Shown here piece by piece: positions 1-10,892 of a stretch of DNA of 64,000 nucleotides. The stretch's first letter is position 1; every line of letters begins with the position of its first letter. Position numbers and translations under genes: made by a program. The stretch is from Candida dubliniensis CD36 (taxonomy: Eukaryota; Ascomycota; Pichiomycetes; Serinales; Debaryomycetaceae), in assembly GCF_000026945.1 (NCBI RefSeq), contig NC_012862.1, positions 1,418,501-1,482,500 of the forward strand, given 5' to 3'. The notes under the pieces are model-generated. The model saw nothing but the letters and a program-made list of their open reading frames with translations. It was not told the DNA's origin and made no database searches.

Positions 1-1
1 A

Positions 2-832
2 TCTCCCTCGAATGCTGTTTTTGCAACACAAAACAATCAAACAGCTAGTTTTATAAACATTGGAAATGGCTCTTCTCCTCTGTTGCTGCGGCAATATCAG
101 CAGCCGATATCATTATCCCTGGTTCCACAAGAGAGCCTTAATCAGTCGCGTTCATTCAATAGAAGCAACAGCTTACAACATATCCCTCAACCAGCCAATA
201 CCCCTTCTTCTCCATATACTCAACAGCCAAAAATTCTGCATCAAAGACTGCTTCTGATGCAACATCAACCCAGTATATTTTTGGCATCAAATTCTTTCAA
301 TAATGGATTCTCAAGTGCTTCTAATGGGTTTAGCTTTAGATCGAACCAGCCTCTCGGAAGGTCAAATTCAATTAGTTTGAGTATTAATAACAATGAAGAT
401 GAAACTATTCCAGGTCAATATTTCACTCCTAATACTAATGTCCAAGTATCTCCTCAAGAAACCCATTCTGCAACAACACCAACCTCACGATTCTCCTTCA
501 ATTCAAGGCTTTCAGCCCAACAGTTTATTCAACATCATCATCTCCACCAACAGCAACAACCACAACAAAACTTTGGGTATTATTATACGGAATCCAGTAG
601 TTCTGCTATAGTAGATGATGATGAATATCCCACCACTAAAAACGATGTCATGTTTGAAGAGGATTTTATACCTGGTTCCCTTAGTGATGTTATACTCACA
701 CCGCAGGAATTAAAACGTCGTGACTCCAGATCTCAAAGTGGTAATTTAAATGTACGTCCTAATTTGAACAGTTTATTTGAATCAGAGACACAAGCTACAC
801 ATGATAATGGTAATGTATTTTTAATGGATTGA
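2..832 (+). CDS. 3' part of a Gln/Ser/Asn-rich protein, 5' end outside the window
   Basis: The frame is open from base 2 to the TGA at 830-832, so about 276 C-terminal residues are present and the start lies upstream. The visible part is low-complexity: Ser/Asn/Gln-rich, with an HHHLHQQQQPQQ tract and several RSNS-like serines that could be phosphosites. No folded domain is visible. Near the C terminus is a more ordered stretch, EEDFIPGSLSDVILTPQELK, followed by RRDSRSQS. It resembles the tail motif I associate with fungal Pin4/Cip-type RNA-binding proteins, whose RRM would lie upstream, but this is a weak resemblance and I assign no gene name. It converges with MBA1. A run of about 20 A follows the stop codon and may mark the mRNA 3' end region. 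Confidence 0.75.
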   Translation, partial: SPSNAVFATQNNQTASFINIGNGSSPLLLRQYQQPISLSLVPQESLNQSRSFNRSNSLQHIPQPANTPSSPYTQQPKILHQRLLLMQHQPSIFLASNSFNNGFSSASNGFSFRSNQPLGRSNSISLSINNNEDETIPGQYFTPNTNVQVSPQETHSATTPTSRFSFNSRLSAQQFIQHHHLHQQQQPQQNFGYYYTESSSSAIVDDDEYPTTKNDVMFEEDFIPGSLSDVILTPQELKRRDSRSQSGNLNVRPNLNSLFESETQATHDNGNVFLMD

Positions 833-1016
833 AAAAAAAAAAAAAAAAAAAAATAAGGAAAGGGTTCTATGTATCAAAAGTAAAATAAAAATAATAAAAC
901 GCGAGATAGAATTGGTGTATTTTTATACAGGTTATATAAATACGTCTTTTTAAAAATTAAATATATATACGTATACTTAAACAGATTTATTTACAAGTTT
1001 AAAAGGGTTCATGCAA

Positions 1017-1904
1017 TCATTTGGTTTGCTTTGGATCGGTTCGATAAATATCACTTGAAGTTTTCAAGAAACGTTGCATCAATTTTTGGTCGAAAACATC
1101 CATTTCTGGTTTCAATCCTCTGAGATGATCGCTTTCAAATAATTTACCCACAAGAAGAAGTTCTTTACTGATAGGGTTCATTGAATAAACTAAATAATCT
1201 TCAACAGAATTTTCTTGTTCTTTAACAACTTCTTGATTCTTGACAATTGAAATCTTTTGACTAGTTTTCAATTTTAAAATAAATTGAATAAAGCAAGCAA
1301 TCCCATCAGCATCAGGGATTATATTGAATAACACAACTTTGGGGTTATTTTGAATGCTTTTCAATTCCCAATTCAATTTGGAATCTTCAGGGAATGATAA
1401 ACTTCTGGCACTTAATGACTCGATTAAATGTTTCCCACAGGAATGGTCCAATTTACGTCTTAAAAGGGATGCCTTGGCTTTCAATTGCGGTTCACTACAT
1501 GCTTGAGCAAAAACTTTATTAGCACGCACATAATTTTCAATTCCCTTATCTTTCCATGCATTGAATTCTAATGGCACACCAATTTCTCGTTTAAATTTAA
1601 CAATATTATAAGTGTTTAATGCAAATAGCATTATTCTTCGTGTGATCAATTTTGGCCACGAGGTAATAGGACAAGTTGTGAGCTTTGGTGGAACATAAAA
1701 GTCTGACATTACACCAATATAAGGTAATGGGACTTTGGAGATATCCATACCTGCTTTTTTCTTTTTCACATATTTATCGTTGCCAGATGTTGATGATGAT
1801 GATGATGATGACTTTGATCTAATAGAAATCTGTGAAGAAATAAATGATTTTGAAAAACCAGATTGTTTCGATATCCCAACAATGGATCTTTTCACACTGA
1901 ACAT
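1017..1904 (-). CDS. MBA1: Mba1, mitochondrial inner-membrane ribosome receptor
   Basis: A 295-aa protein. In yeast Mba1 docks mitochondrial ribosomes at the inner membrane near the Oxa1 insertase, so that mitochondrially made membrane proteins are inserted as they are translated. The N terminus is rich in Arg, Ser and Lys (residues 1-50, including a poly-Ser run) and looks like a matrix-targeting presequence. The rest matches the Tim44/MRPL45-like fold. The segment from PYIGVMSDFYVPP through ITRRIMLFALNTYNIVKF to WKDKGIENYVRAN lines up with S. cerevisiae Mba1 as I recall it, as does the C-terminal LVGKLFES...DIYR. Length is close to the yeast protein (about 278 aa). The ATG at 1902-1904 gives the presequence, so I accept it. 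It is divergent from ELP3 across about 300 bp. Confidence 0.85.
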   Translation of the reverse strand: MFSVKRSIVGISKQSGFSKSFISSQISIRSKSSSSSSSTSGNDKYVKKKKAGMDISKVPLPYIGVMSDFYVPPKLTTCPITSWPKLITRRIMLFALNTYNIVKFKREIGVPLEFNAWKDKGIENYVRANKVFAQACSEPQLKAKASLLRRKLDHSCGKHLIESLSARSLSFPEDSKLNWELKSIQNNPKVVLFNIIPDADGIACFIQFILKLKTSQKISIVKNQEVVKEQENSVEDYLVYSMNPISKELLLVGKLFESDHLRGLKPEMDVFDQKLMQRFLKTSSDIYRTDPKQTK

Positions 1905-2209
1905 TCTTGTTGTTGTTTTATTAATGAAAATATGTATATGTTTGATTTGATTCGGATTATAGCTGATTGGATTATATGAAAATTTTTTGAGAAACCCAAT
2001 AAGCTAACAAAAATTGAAAGCAAAACAAATTTATTATGTGCCTGTATATAAGCGCCCCTTCAAAAAAAAAGAAGATGGATGATGATAAAAAAAAATTTTT
2101 AAGATATAAACCCAAGCAAAGAGTACTAATTAAAATAGAATTGAAGTTAACATCACGACATTACTAGCTTCTCTCTATAACCTAGCCTAACCGAATAAAT
2201 TAATTTATA

Positions 2210-3853
2210 ATGCCAGTTCAGAAGAATAAAGTTCCAGAAAAGGAGAGATTTATACAATGTTGCGGAGACATATCTTTGGAATTAGTTGCATCACTAAAGA
2301 GTTCCAAAGACATCAATTTGAATGGTTTGATAACTCGATATGCCAAAAAGTATAAATTGAAACAACAACCAAGATTAACCGACATCATATCTTCCATACC
2401 TGATCAACATAAGAAATATTTGATTCCAAAACTAAAGGCAAAACCAGTTAGAACAGCGTCAGGAATTGCTGTTGTTGCTGTTATGTGTAAACCACACAGA
2501 TGTCCACACATTGCATACACAGGGAATATTTGTGTTTATTGTCCTGGTGGTCCTGATTCTGATTTTGAATATAGTACACAATCTTATACTGGTTACGAAC
2601 CAACCTCTATGCGTGCCATCAGAGCAAGGTATGACCCGTATGAACAGGCAAGAGGTAGAGTTGACCAATTAAGACAATTGGGTCATTCTATAGATAAAGT
2701 TGAATATATCATTATGGGAGGTACATTCATGTCGTTGCCTATTGACTATAGAGAAAATTTTATAACGCAATTACACAATGCCTTGACTGGGTTCAATGGG
2801 AATAATATTGATGAAGCTATTGAGTTTAGCCAACAGCTGCAAACTAAATGTGTTGGTATTACTATTGAAACTAGACCAGATTATTGTACGGAAACTCAAT
2901 TGAGTGACATGTTGAAATATGGTTGTACCAGGTTAGAAATTGGGGTTCAATCGGTTTATGAAGACGTTGCTAGAGATACTAATCGTGGACACACGGTTAA
3001 AGCAGTTTGTGAAACATTTGCTGTGGCTAAAGATGCTGGTTATAAGGTTGTTTCGCATATGATGCCTGATTTACCCAATGTTGGAATGGAAAGAGATTTA
3101 GAACAATTTAAAGAATATTTTGAAAACCCTGAATTTAGAACTGATGGTTTGAAACTATATCCAACATTAGTTATTCGAGGCACTGGTCTATATGAATTGT
3201 GGAAACAAGGGTTGTACAAGTCTTATAATGCTAATGCTTTGATCGATTTAGTGGCCCGTATAATGGCACTTGTTCCCCCATGGACCCGTATTTATCGTGT
3301 TCAAAGAGATATTCCTATGCCATTGGTGACTTCTGGGGTTGAAAACGGTAATTTGCGTGAATTAGCTCTTGCCAGAATGAAAGATTTTGGTACCTCATGT
3401 AGGGATGTGCGTACAAGAGAAGTAGGTATTCAAGAAGTTCATCATAAAGTTGTTCCTGACCAAGTTGAATTAATTAGACGTGATTACTATGCAAATGGAG
3501 GTTGGGAAACATTTTTAAGTTATGAAGATCCAAAGCAAGATATTTTAATTGGGTTATTAAGATTGAGAAAAGCAAGCAAAAAATACACTTATCGTAAAGA
3601 GTTTGTTTCTCAACCAACATCGATTGTTAGAGAATTGCATGTGTATGGATCAGTTGTACCCTTGCATTCCAGAGATCCAAGAAAATTTCAACATCAAGGG
3701 TTTGGTACATTATTGATGGAAGAAGCAGCAAGAATAGCTAAAGAAGAACACGGCTCAGAGAAAATAAGTGTGATTTCAGGGGTCGGGGTTAGAAATTATT
3801 ATGCCAAATTAGGTTACGAATTGGATGGTCCTTACATGTCAAAGATGTTGTAA
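2210..3853 (+). CDS. ELP3: Elp3, catalytic subunit of Elongator (tRNA U34 carboxymethylation)
   Basis: A 547-aa protein with the full two-domain architecture of Elp3. Residues about 85-390 form a radical-SAM domain with the cysteine cluster C93, C98, C108 and C111 (CKPHRC...CVYC), which binds the [4Fe-4S] cluster. Residues about 390-547 form a GNAT-type acetyl-CoA-binding domain, with [13 protein letters not shown] as the acetyl-CoA loop and [17 protein letters not shown] near the end. Elongator adds the cm5 group to wobble uridines of cytosolic tRNAs; Elp3 is the enzyme and acts in the cytoplasm with Elp1, Elp2 and Elp4-6. Length matches the family (about 550 aa) and no key residue is missing. 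It is convergent with PBS2, the stops lying about 125 bp apart. Confidence 0.97.
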   Translation: MPVQKNKVPEKERFIQCCGDISLELVASLKSSKDINLNGLITRYAKKYKLKQQPRLTDIISSIPDQHKKYLIPKLKAKPVRTASGIAVVAVMCKPHRCPHIAYTGNICVYCPGGPDSDFEYSTQSYTGYEPTSMRAIRARYDPYEQARGRVDQLRQLGHSIDKVEYIIMGGTFMSLPIDYRENFITQLHNALTGFNGNNIDEAIEFSQQLQTKCVGITIETRPDYCTETQLSDMLKYGCTRLEIGVQSVYEDVARDTNRGHTVKAVCETFAVAKDAGYKVVSHMMPDLPNVGMERDLEQFKEYFENPEFRTDGLKLYPTLVIRGTGLYELWKQGLYKSYNANALIDLVARIMALVPPWTRIYRVQRDIPMPLVTSGVENGNLRELALARMKDFGTSCRDVRTREVGIQEVHHKVVPDQVELIRRDYYANGGWETFLSYEDPKQDILIGLLRLRKASKKYTYRKEFVSQPTSIVRELHVYGSVVPLHSRDPRKFQHQGFGTLLMEEAARIAKEEHGSEKISVISGVGVRNYYAKLGYELDGPYMSKML

Positions 3854-3978
3854 GGGATTGATATTGACAGATGTGGTGGGTAGTGTATATGTGTTGGTTT
3901 GTTTATTTGTTGGTTTGCTCGTTTCTATATAATATACTGTTTATAATATTACCCAATATTAACCCAATCTTTGTGTCA

Positions 3979-5589
3979 TTAATGATTGTTAAGAAAGTTT
4001 CTATTTACTTTCTGTAAACCACCTCTATGTAATGCCGGGGCCTTCACTTTGTTTCTCAATAATGATTGAACACTTTCAACATTTCTTGGAGGAGGAACTG
4101 CTGCTACTGATTTGTTCAAGCTATTTGTTCGACTGACACTCTTGTTTTGCTCCAATTTCGCTAGTTCCTCTAACCTATCTTTTACCGTCTGAGCAAGGTT
4201 TGTTTCTTTACCTCTGTTCTTGACCAACCACGGATTATTCAATAATGCCGCATATGATGGTCTCAAATCAGGGTTTTTGGCAAGACAAGATTTGACAAAT
4301 ATTTGTGCCTCCTTCGAGTAAACTTTTGGGTCGAGTTTTGGTGGTTCACCTTCAACAATAGCACTTAATTGTGAAAATATATTATCATACGTTTCAGCCG
4401 GGTAAGGATAATGACCAACAGCCAACTCTAATATCGTCAACCCTAATGACCAAACATCAGATTGAACTGAATAAGTGGCATCATCAGGTCTCATGGTGTT
4501 GATCCTTTCTGGAGCCATATATGATTGACAACCAATATTTGTTTTGGCTAGTGACGCAACTAAATTACCAGACACACCAAAATCACACAACTTTACTTTT
4601 CCCTGAGTATTCACCAATATATTAGTGGGCTTGACATCACGATGAATAATGTTATGTTTATCCTTCAATTCTTTTAGTCCGAGTATAACTGACTCAGAAA
4701 TATAGGCTAATTCATATTCATCTCTAACACCAACATCGTTACCAAATATTCTATCCAATGAACCGCCATCCATGTATTCAATGCACATGTAAACCGCACC
4801 TTCAACGAAAAAAGCCCCATAAAAATCAACAATATACGGCGAGTCACATTTATGTAAAATATCCAATTCCATTAGTATTTGAGTAAATTTATTCTCATCC
4901 AATTCCAATCGAACTTCTTTCATTGCCATCAATACACCAGTTGGTTTATGCAAAACTTTCAGTACTGACCCGTAATTGCCACGTCCCAATTCCTCTAAAT
5001 ACTCAAATTCATCTAAGGAAACTCTGAATGAAGAACCAGACAGAAAGTCAACACCCTTGGAGTGTAAAGACGCTTTGCCAGCAAAATTTAATTGACCTGA
5101 CTTTATATCGACATATTCAGAATAATTAGCAAACAACCCCTGAGGTTGTGATCCGTTTTGAACCTTACCCGTTGGTGTATCTGCTTCTGGTGTAGTCACA
5201 CTTGAATCACTAGCACTAGTATTAGAACGATGTAAGCTGTTATTACGTGACAAAGGTAAATCACTTAGTTTCAAGTTTGGTTTGGGTTTCTTTTTACCTG
5301 ATACTGTTCGATTAATATTTGCTGGTATTGTTGATATATTCGATTCTGATATCGAAGATGAAGATGATGCTTGTATGGATGGTGAGGTTGCTGCTGCTGC
5401 TGCTGCTGCTTTCGATCGTTGCTGTTGAAAGGCCATCAATTTGGCTTGCATTGTGGTGTTGAGCAGAATACCAGCAGGTGTCAGTGGAGTAGGTAAAGCT
5501 GGAGGCAGACTTACTGGGGGTGTTCGAGCTGGAGCATCGTGAATTTTCAAATTATTAATATTCAAGTCTATATCTTTATCTTCAACCAT
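3979..5589 (-). CDS. PBS2: Pbs2, MAP kinase kinase of the HOG osmostress pathway
   Basis: A 536-aa protein from the first true ATG (5587-5589). Frame upstream of that ATG stays open for about 19 codons but has no ATG and encodes a hydrophobic stretch, so I exclude it. Residues 1-180 are low-complexity, with Pro-rich (ARTPPVSLPPALPTP) and poly-Ala segments typical of the scaffold region that binds Sho1 SH3 and upstream kinases. The kinase domain covers about 195-480: glycine loop LGRGNYGSV, catalytic K224, HRD at 316-318, DFG at 336-338, and the MAP2K activation-loop sites S346 and T350 in SLAKT followed by the APE motif. Pbs2 phosphorylates Hog1 in osmotic and oxidative stress. It is shorter than S. 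cerevisiae Pbs2 (668 aa). It is divergent from REV3. Confidence 0.96.
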   Translation of the reverse strand: MVEDKDIDLNINNLKIHDAPARTPPVSLPPALPTPLTPAGILLNTTMQAKLMAFQQQRSKAAAAAAATSPSIQASSSSSISESNISTIPANINRTVSGKKKPKPNLKLSDLPLSRNNSLHRSNTSASDSSVTTPEADTPTGKVQNGSQPQGLFANYSEYVDIKSGQLNFAGKASLHSKGVDFLSGSSFRVSLDEFEYLEELGRGNYGSVLKVLHKPTGVLMAMKEVRLELDENKFTQILMELDILHKCDSPYIVDFYGAFFVEGAVYMCIEYMDGGSLDRIFGNDVGVRDEYELAYISESVILGLKELKDKHNIIHRDVKPTNILVNTQGKVKLCDFGVSGNLVASLAKTNIGCQSYMAPERINTMRPDDATYSVQSDVWSLGLTILELAVGHYPYPAETYDNIFSQLSAIVEGEPPKLDPKVYSKEAQIFVKSCLAKNPDLRPSYAALLNNPWLVKNRGKETNLAQTVKDRLEELAKLEQNKSVSRTNSLNKSVAAVPPPRNVESVQSLLRNKVKAPALHRGGLQKVNRNFLNNH

Positions 5590-5920
5590 TCTTAATTGGT
5601 AAGAGTAAGAGCAAGGATAAAAAACTAAAAAAATCAAAATACTCAAAAAAGTTTAAAAATTTTCCTTTTCTTTTTTTTTTTTTGCTTTTGTTTTTTTTTT
5701 TTTTTTGTTGGTTTAATTTTATTGATTTTGTTTTTTCCCTTCCCTATTTTCTTTCTTTCAAAGTTTACGAACACACTCAGGTACACGCACTAGCACTGTG
5801 CACGCACACGCACACGCACACACATACTCACACAGTATATATCTTTCTTTCTTTGTTTGGTTGGTTGGCAAAATAAAACTAAAAACTATTCCTGCTGCCA
5901 TAATTATCCCTAAAATATTT
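5590..5920. promoter_or_regulatory. Shared divergent promoter region of PBS2 and REV3
   Basis: A 331-bp region between the two start codons. It holds two poly-T runs (about 5670-5706), which in yeasts tend to exclude nucleosomes, and a CA-rich microsatellite (about 5801-5833) with ACGCAC units. The REV3-sense frame is open through the CA repeat from a GTG at 5798 but has no ATG before 5921. No specific factor site can be named from sequence alone. Confidence 0.5.
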
Positions 5921-8900
5921 ATGAATACTTCAAATGAATCAGCAAATTATACTACTATAAATGCTAGCTCTGTGAATTGGAGTAATAATCAAATTAATTC
6001 TTTTTCTTCTAGCTTGCGTGTGCAAATCAATGACTATGACACTTATCAAACTCTCCCAACAAGATTGGACCAATTATGTACCCAAGTCACCCAAGTTCCA
6101 ATAATCAGAATTTACGGGTCTTTATCGGTACAGCCTTCTTCAGATAATACAGATTCACCTAACAAGAAAAAACGGAAAATAAATGAGACTACTTCGCCTG
6201 CAGTTTTCCATGTGGTTATTCATGTACATAATTTCTATCCAGATATTTATGTTGACTGTAACGAAACTGATTTAACAAAATTGGAAAATGAGAAGTTTAT
6301 CAATTTAGTAACGGATTATTTAGAAGCCGCTTTAAAAGAATCTTTCAAAAATAGAAAATCTTCAAAAAATTTTGAGGATGATGAACTGAATAATCTTGAG
6401 AATTCAAAGCCATCTGGTCTACGTAAATACATTGCAAATGTATCTGTTTGTAAAGGAGTCCCTATTTATGGCTTTCAATTAGGATACAGGATGTTTTACA
6501 AGATATCTTTGTTATCGCCACTTTACAAATCCAGATTGGCAAAGCTCTTCCAGGAAAACACAATCTCGTTATTTAGAATAGGCATGGAAGAGAAGGAAAA
6601 TGTAATATACAATCCTGAGCCAACTTACGTGTATGAAGCTCATATTCCATATTTGTTACAGTTCTTGACTGATTATAATCTATTTGGATGTGGATGGATA
6701 AACATCGACAAGGATTTTGTTAGTAAGGAAGATGCAAAAACTCGAGGGTTATATTTTCGATCACCAATTTTAAGGGATATACATAAATCATGCCATAGTC
6801 CCAATCACTTACATACCCTACTACAGTTTTTATCGAATTATATTACTACTGATAATGTGCTATATAATGGACAACTTGATAGTGGGAACCCGTGTCCTTT
6901 CAACCGAATTGGAAAGTCTATTCTTGAGATAGATATTACCACAAATAGCATACTAAACCGTGATTGGCTCAGCCCTCGAGAACTACATGACGATTTCGTA
7001 GAGAAATCAGAATATCTAGAATATAAAAGAGCAATTGAGCTGGGTGGTCACAAGTATGGTTATAAGTACGATAACGAAGGTCAGCCTAGAATTTATTTGT
7101 CCTCTTTGAAACAAATTTATAACGATCTCAAATATCAGTGTCGATCAAGAGATTCACTGTTTGATGTTGCTGCAGATGTTTTGGAAACAGGACATTCGTC
7201 TTATTTTGGCACTGGATCTACAAACTGGTCGAATCAAGATCAGTTGAAAGAGTTATTTGATTACTTTAAAAAGCTAAATGGTGAAGTCAAATTGGATTCA
7301 CCGAATTATTCGAAGAAATACATACAATCCAGAAAGCTAAAACACCCAATTGTATTTGCAAGAATGCCCACGGCTTTCCAATTAGTTGATATTGAAAAAA
7401 CAATGATACACCATAAGCTTAAAATGAGAGTTGGTAGTGATTTGTTAAACTGGACTAATTACCTTTTGTTGTTTGAGCTGCAACATGATCAGAAGTTAGA
7501 CAACGATATTCCTATTGCAATCAATATTTTACCAGAAGAGAATTTATCTGAGAACGAGTCTTCTGACAATAATGATATGGCGATGGTTAATGCAAATGTT
7601 AATTCTAATGCTGATGAAAATTTGATTACTGAAACCCCCTTTGACGGAGAGCCTACCGAAAATGCTCAAGAAAATAACAACGAGGAGTCTGATGAATGCA
7701 AATTAACTCAACTTCATCAATTTGATGAAACTTTAATGAGAAATTTGACCCAAATTGAAGCCACACAAACAGCAAATTTTTTGGGTGTAGAAGATTTGTC
7801 GTATCTAGATGACTTTTCATTTACTCCTTCTCAAAATCAACCTGGTTTCAAGAACTTGAATATGACTGATTGCTCATACGAAGTTCCCATCTCTGACCAA
7901 TTGAAGCCGGAAAATGTCAATCGGACTTTTCAAATGGCTGGATTGTTAAAAGTTAATTATTCGGATCCTTTCTACGATAATCTAAATGATGTTCCAACCA
8001 AACCTTTAGTGTTTGCGAATCAAAAAATTGTGGTGCCAATGAAGAATGAACTGCTGATTCCTAGTTTAGAAATGTCTCAATTAATTAAACAAACCACCCA
8101 CATCACTAAACCGATATCCCAAATATTTAGCACTTGGCAGTATGTACCTGATCCCCCGTCTAAACTCGACGTCAGCAAGTGGCTAAAACACGATGAATCA
8201 CATGCCCTTAAAAAGAATACCAAATACCAATTTCAGATAGAGCCAGGGGTTACTCAATCCCATGATTATAAGTATTCATATGACTCTATGAAAGTATCGA
8301 GAAGACCCGACGAGTTTAATTGTTTAACAAGTTTTCACATGGAACTACATGCAAATCCACCCAATTGCAAACTAGCGGTTGATCCTTTAAGAGATCCTAT
8401 TTCGTTGATTTTTTATTCTTTCGACGATTCCAACGATATGTTTGGACATTTAGGTTTCACATCCGGTATATTGATCTTTGATAATACAGGCATTGATTTG
8501 AATGTGGTAGAAAGATTGTCACTAACATTGAATAAGCATATTGAAGTCTTTGACGATGAATTGAAAATGATAACAAAACTAGTCACACTAGTTGAGCTTT
8601 TTGATCCGGATATTTTGTCGGGATATGAGGTCAATTCGATGTCGTGGGGTTACATAGTTGAAAGACTACGAGATGTATTTGGTATGAACATAATGTTGGA
8701 TTTGAGTCGTGGAAGTTTCAAGAGTAACGGGAAGTTTGGTGACCGATGGGGGTATACTCACACATCGAATATTAAGATTTCCGGCAGACATATGCTTAAT
8801 GTATGGCGGCCGTTAAGATCGGAGATGAGTCTCACCAGCTATTCATTGGAGAATGTCGCCTATCATTTACTACACAAGTCACTACCAAGATATCTGAATT

Positions 8901-10813
8901 ATACATTATCCGAGTGGCTAAAAGAAGGTAATTTTTCCAGCCTTTTAACTGTTTTGTCTTACTACATAAACAGAGTTGATATTATTCTTAAAATAATAAA
9001 TGTTCAGGAATTGATTACTAGAAATGTTGAACATTCTAGATTGATTGGGATTGAATTTAATTCCAACTTCTATCGAGGCTCACAATATAAAGTCGAATCG
9101 ATCTTAGCTCGAATTTGCAAACCAGAGAGTTTATTGTTGAACTCGCCCTCCAAACAACAAGTTCATGAAATGAGACCGATAGAATGTATTCCGTTGATTT
9201 TAGAACCGAAATCAAACTTTTATAAATCGCCTTTAGTAGTATTGGATTTTCAATCGTTGTATCCATCAATCATGATTGCCTATAATTACTGTTATTCAAC
9301 TTTGGTTGGCAAATTACACAATTACCGCCCTACTAAGAATAATATTGGATATTTACATAATTTGAAAATACCCTTTGGGTTAGTGAATTTACTTGAAAAG
9401 GAAGATGGGTTCAATATATCTCCTAATGGGTTTGTATTTGTGAAAAGTCATATTAGAAAGTCAATACTAGCGAAAATGTTGGAAGAGATTTTAAGTATTA
9501 GAATCAAAATCAAACAAGTTATGAAATTGTTCAAAGAAGATGCTGAGTTAACAAAATTATATAATTCGAAACAACTTGCCTTAAAGTTAATAGCTAATGT
9601 TACATATGGTTACACTTCTGCCACATTTAGTGGTAGGATGCCTAATTCTGATATTGCAGATGCTATTGTGTCTACTGGAAGAGAAATTTTAAACAAATCA
9701 ATTGAGTTAATAGATTCTGGGAATTATGGTGCTAAAGTTGTTTATGGTGACACAGATTCGTTGTTTGTGTATTTCCCTGGTAAACCCAAAACAGAAGCAT
9801 TTAAGCTTGGTAAACAAATTGCGAAAACTATCACCGATTATTTCCCCGATCCAGTAAAACTAAAGTTTGAGAAAGTGTACCATCCATGTGTTCTATTAGC
9901 AAAGAAGAGGTATGTTGGTTTTTCCTATGAATATGAAGATCAAACAACTCCCAAATTTGATGCCAAAGGTATTGAAACTGTACGAAGAGATGGAATCCCG
10001 GCCCAACTGAAAATGACAGAAAAGACATTAAGAATATTATTTGAGACGAAAAACCTTTCTAAAGTGAAGCAATATACGATTGATCAATTTTACAAAATCA
10101 TATTCAATAAAGTGCCTATTAGAGATTTTTGTTTCGCTAAAGAAGTGCGATATGGTACTTACAAAAATGAAAAATATTTACCTCCAGGGGCTATAATCGC
10201 TAAAAATATGGCAGAAGAAGATCCAAGAAAGGAACCTCAGTATCGTGAACGAGTGCCTTATGTTGTTATCAGAGACTCGTCAAAACCAAGGATTAAAGAC
10301 CGGTGTATTTCTCCTGAAGATTTTATCAGGTCATATGAAACTAATCTGCCGGCTTCTCTTGATTATACATATTATATAACTAGAGTATTAATTCCTCCAT
10401 TGGAAAGAATTTTCAATTTAATTGGAGTTGACGTTAACAGTTGGTATCGAGAAATGCCTGTGGTGATGCGTGGTTCCCATGTTGCATACGCTGAAGGATG
10501 TCTTGTATGTGGGAACCGCTTGGATGATAGTGCCAATATTTGCCTGAACTGTCGTACAAATGAACAAGAGGTAATTGCTGATGTGATCCTGACCTCTCGA
10601 GACACTGAAGAGAAACTTGCTGAAGTTGAAAGTGTGTGTCGCGATTGTGTCAAAGGAAACACCTCCCTGTCAGTGGGTAGTTTTATTGATCAATGTACTG
10701 ATAATTGTGTGAATGGAGATTGTATGGTGTATTATAATAAATTTAAGCTTAATAATGAATCGAAACAAATTTTCTCCAAAAAAGACAAAATCCTTCGAGA
10801 ATTGGATTGGTAA
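5921..10813 (+). CDS. REV3: Rev3, catalytic subunit of DNA polymerase zeta
   Basis: A 1630-aa B-family polymerase that extends past DNA lesions with Rev7, Pol31 and Pol32 in the nucleus and drives most damage-induced mutagenesis. The N-terminal about 350 residues carry the Rev3/Pol-delta-like N domain, including DCNETDLTKL and YGFQLGYRMFYKI. A long poorly conserved acidic insert follows (about 580-700, Asn/Glu-rich). Polymerase motif A is DFQSLYPSIM, with D1109. Motif B is KQLALKLIANVTYGYTSA. Motif C is YGDTDS, with D1277 and D1279. The C terminus has two cysteine clusters, CLVCGN...CLNC and CRDC...CTDNCVNGDC. The second is the expected iron-sulphur site that binds Pol31. Length is near the yeast Rev3 size (about 1500 aa). 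ATG 5921 is the first in-frame ATG. Confidence 0.96.
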   Translation: MNTSNESANYTTINASSVNWSNNQINSFSSSLRVQINDYDTYQTLPTRLDQLCTQVTQVPIIRIYGSLSVQPSSDNTDSPNKKKRKINETTSPAVFHVVIHVHNFYPDIYVDCNETDLTKLENEKFINLVTDYLEAALKESFKNRKSSKNFEDDELNNLENSKPSGLRKYIANVSVCKGVPIYGFQLGYRMFYKISLLSPLYKSRLAKLFQENTISLFRIGMEEKENVIYNPEPTYVYEAHIPYLLQFLTDYNLFGCGWINIDKDFVSKEDAKTRGLYFRSPILRDIHKSCHSPNHLHTLLQFLSNYITTDNVLYNGQLDSGNPCPFNRIGKSILEIDITTNSILNRDWLSPRELHDDFVEKSEYLEYKRAIELGGHKYGYKYDNEGQPRIYLSSLKQIYNDLKYQCRSRDSLFDVAADVLETGHSSYFGTGSTNWSNQDQLKELFDYFKKLNGEVKLDSPNYSKKYIQSRKLKHPIVFARMPTAFQLVDIEKTMIHHKLKMRVGSDLLNWTNYLLLFELQHDQKLDNDIPIAINILPEENLSENESSDNNDMAMVNANVNSNADENLITETPFDGEPTENAQENNNEESDECKLTQLHQFDETLMRNLTQIEATQTANFLGVEDLSYLDDFSFTPSQNQPGFKNLNMTDCSYEVPISDQLKPENVNRTFQMAGLLKVNYSDPFYDNLNDVPTKPLVFANQKIVVPMKNELLIPSLEMSQLIKQTTHITKPISQIFSTWQYVPDPPSKLDVSKWLKHDESHALKKNTKYQFQIEPGVTQSHDYKYSYDSMKVSRRPDEFNCLTSFHMELHANPPNCKLAVDPLRDPISLIFYSFDDSNDMFGHLGFTSGILIFDNTGIDLNVVERLSLTLNKHIEVFDDELKMITKLVTLVELFDPDILSGYEVNSMSWGYIVERLRDVFGMNIMLDLSRGSFKSNGKFGDRWGYTHTSNIKISGRHMLNVWRPLRSEMSLTSYSLENVAYHLLHKSLPRYLNYTLSEWLKEGNFSSLLTVLSYYINRVDIILKIINVQELITRNVEHSRLIGIEFNSNFYRGSQYKVESILARICKPESLLLNSPSKQQVHEMRPIECIPLILEPKSNFYKSPLVVLDFQSLYPSIMIAYNYCYSTLVGKLHNYRPTKNNIGYLHNLKIPFGLVNLLEKEDGFNISPNGFVFVKSHIRKSILAKMLEEILSIRIKIKQVMKLFKEDAELTKLYNSKQLALKLIANVTYGYTSATFSGRMPNSDIADAIVSTGREILNKSIELIDSGNYGAKVVYGDTDSLFVYFPGKPKTEAFKLGKQIAKTITDYFPDPVKLKFEKVYHPCVLLAKKRYVGFSYEYEDQTTPKFDAKGIETVRRDGIPAQLKMTEKTLRILFETKNLSKVKQYTIDQFYKIIFNKVPIRDFCFAKEVRYGTYKNEKYLPPGAIIAKNMAEEDPRKEPQYRERVPYVVIRDSSKPRIKDRCISPEDFIRSYETNLPASLDYTYYITRVLIPPLERIFNLIGVDVNSWYREMPVVMRGSHVAYAEGCLVCGNRLDDSANICLNCRTNEQEVIADVILTSRDTEEKLAEVESVCRDCVKGNTSLSVGSFIDQCTDNCVNGDCMVYYNKFKLNNESKQIFSKKDKILRELDW

Positions 10814-10892
10814 TTTAGTTTATAAATAGAAAATATGTGCATTTATCTATCTGTATATATATATATATACTTTGGACAAGGTGTTGTTTTAT

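Noticed and set aside
5798..5920. N-terminal extension of REV3 through the CA repeat
   Set aside because: The upstream frame is open but starts only at GTG and encodes a His/Ala run from the microsatellite. ATG 5921 is the first proper start.
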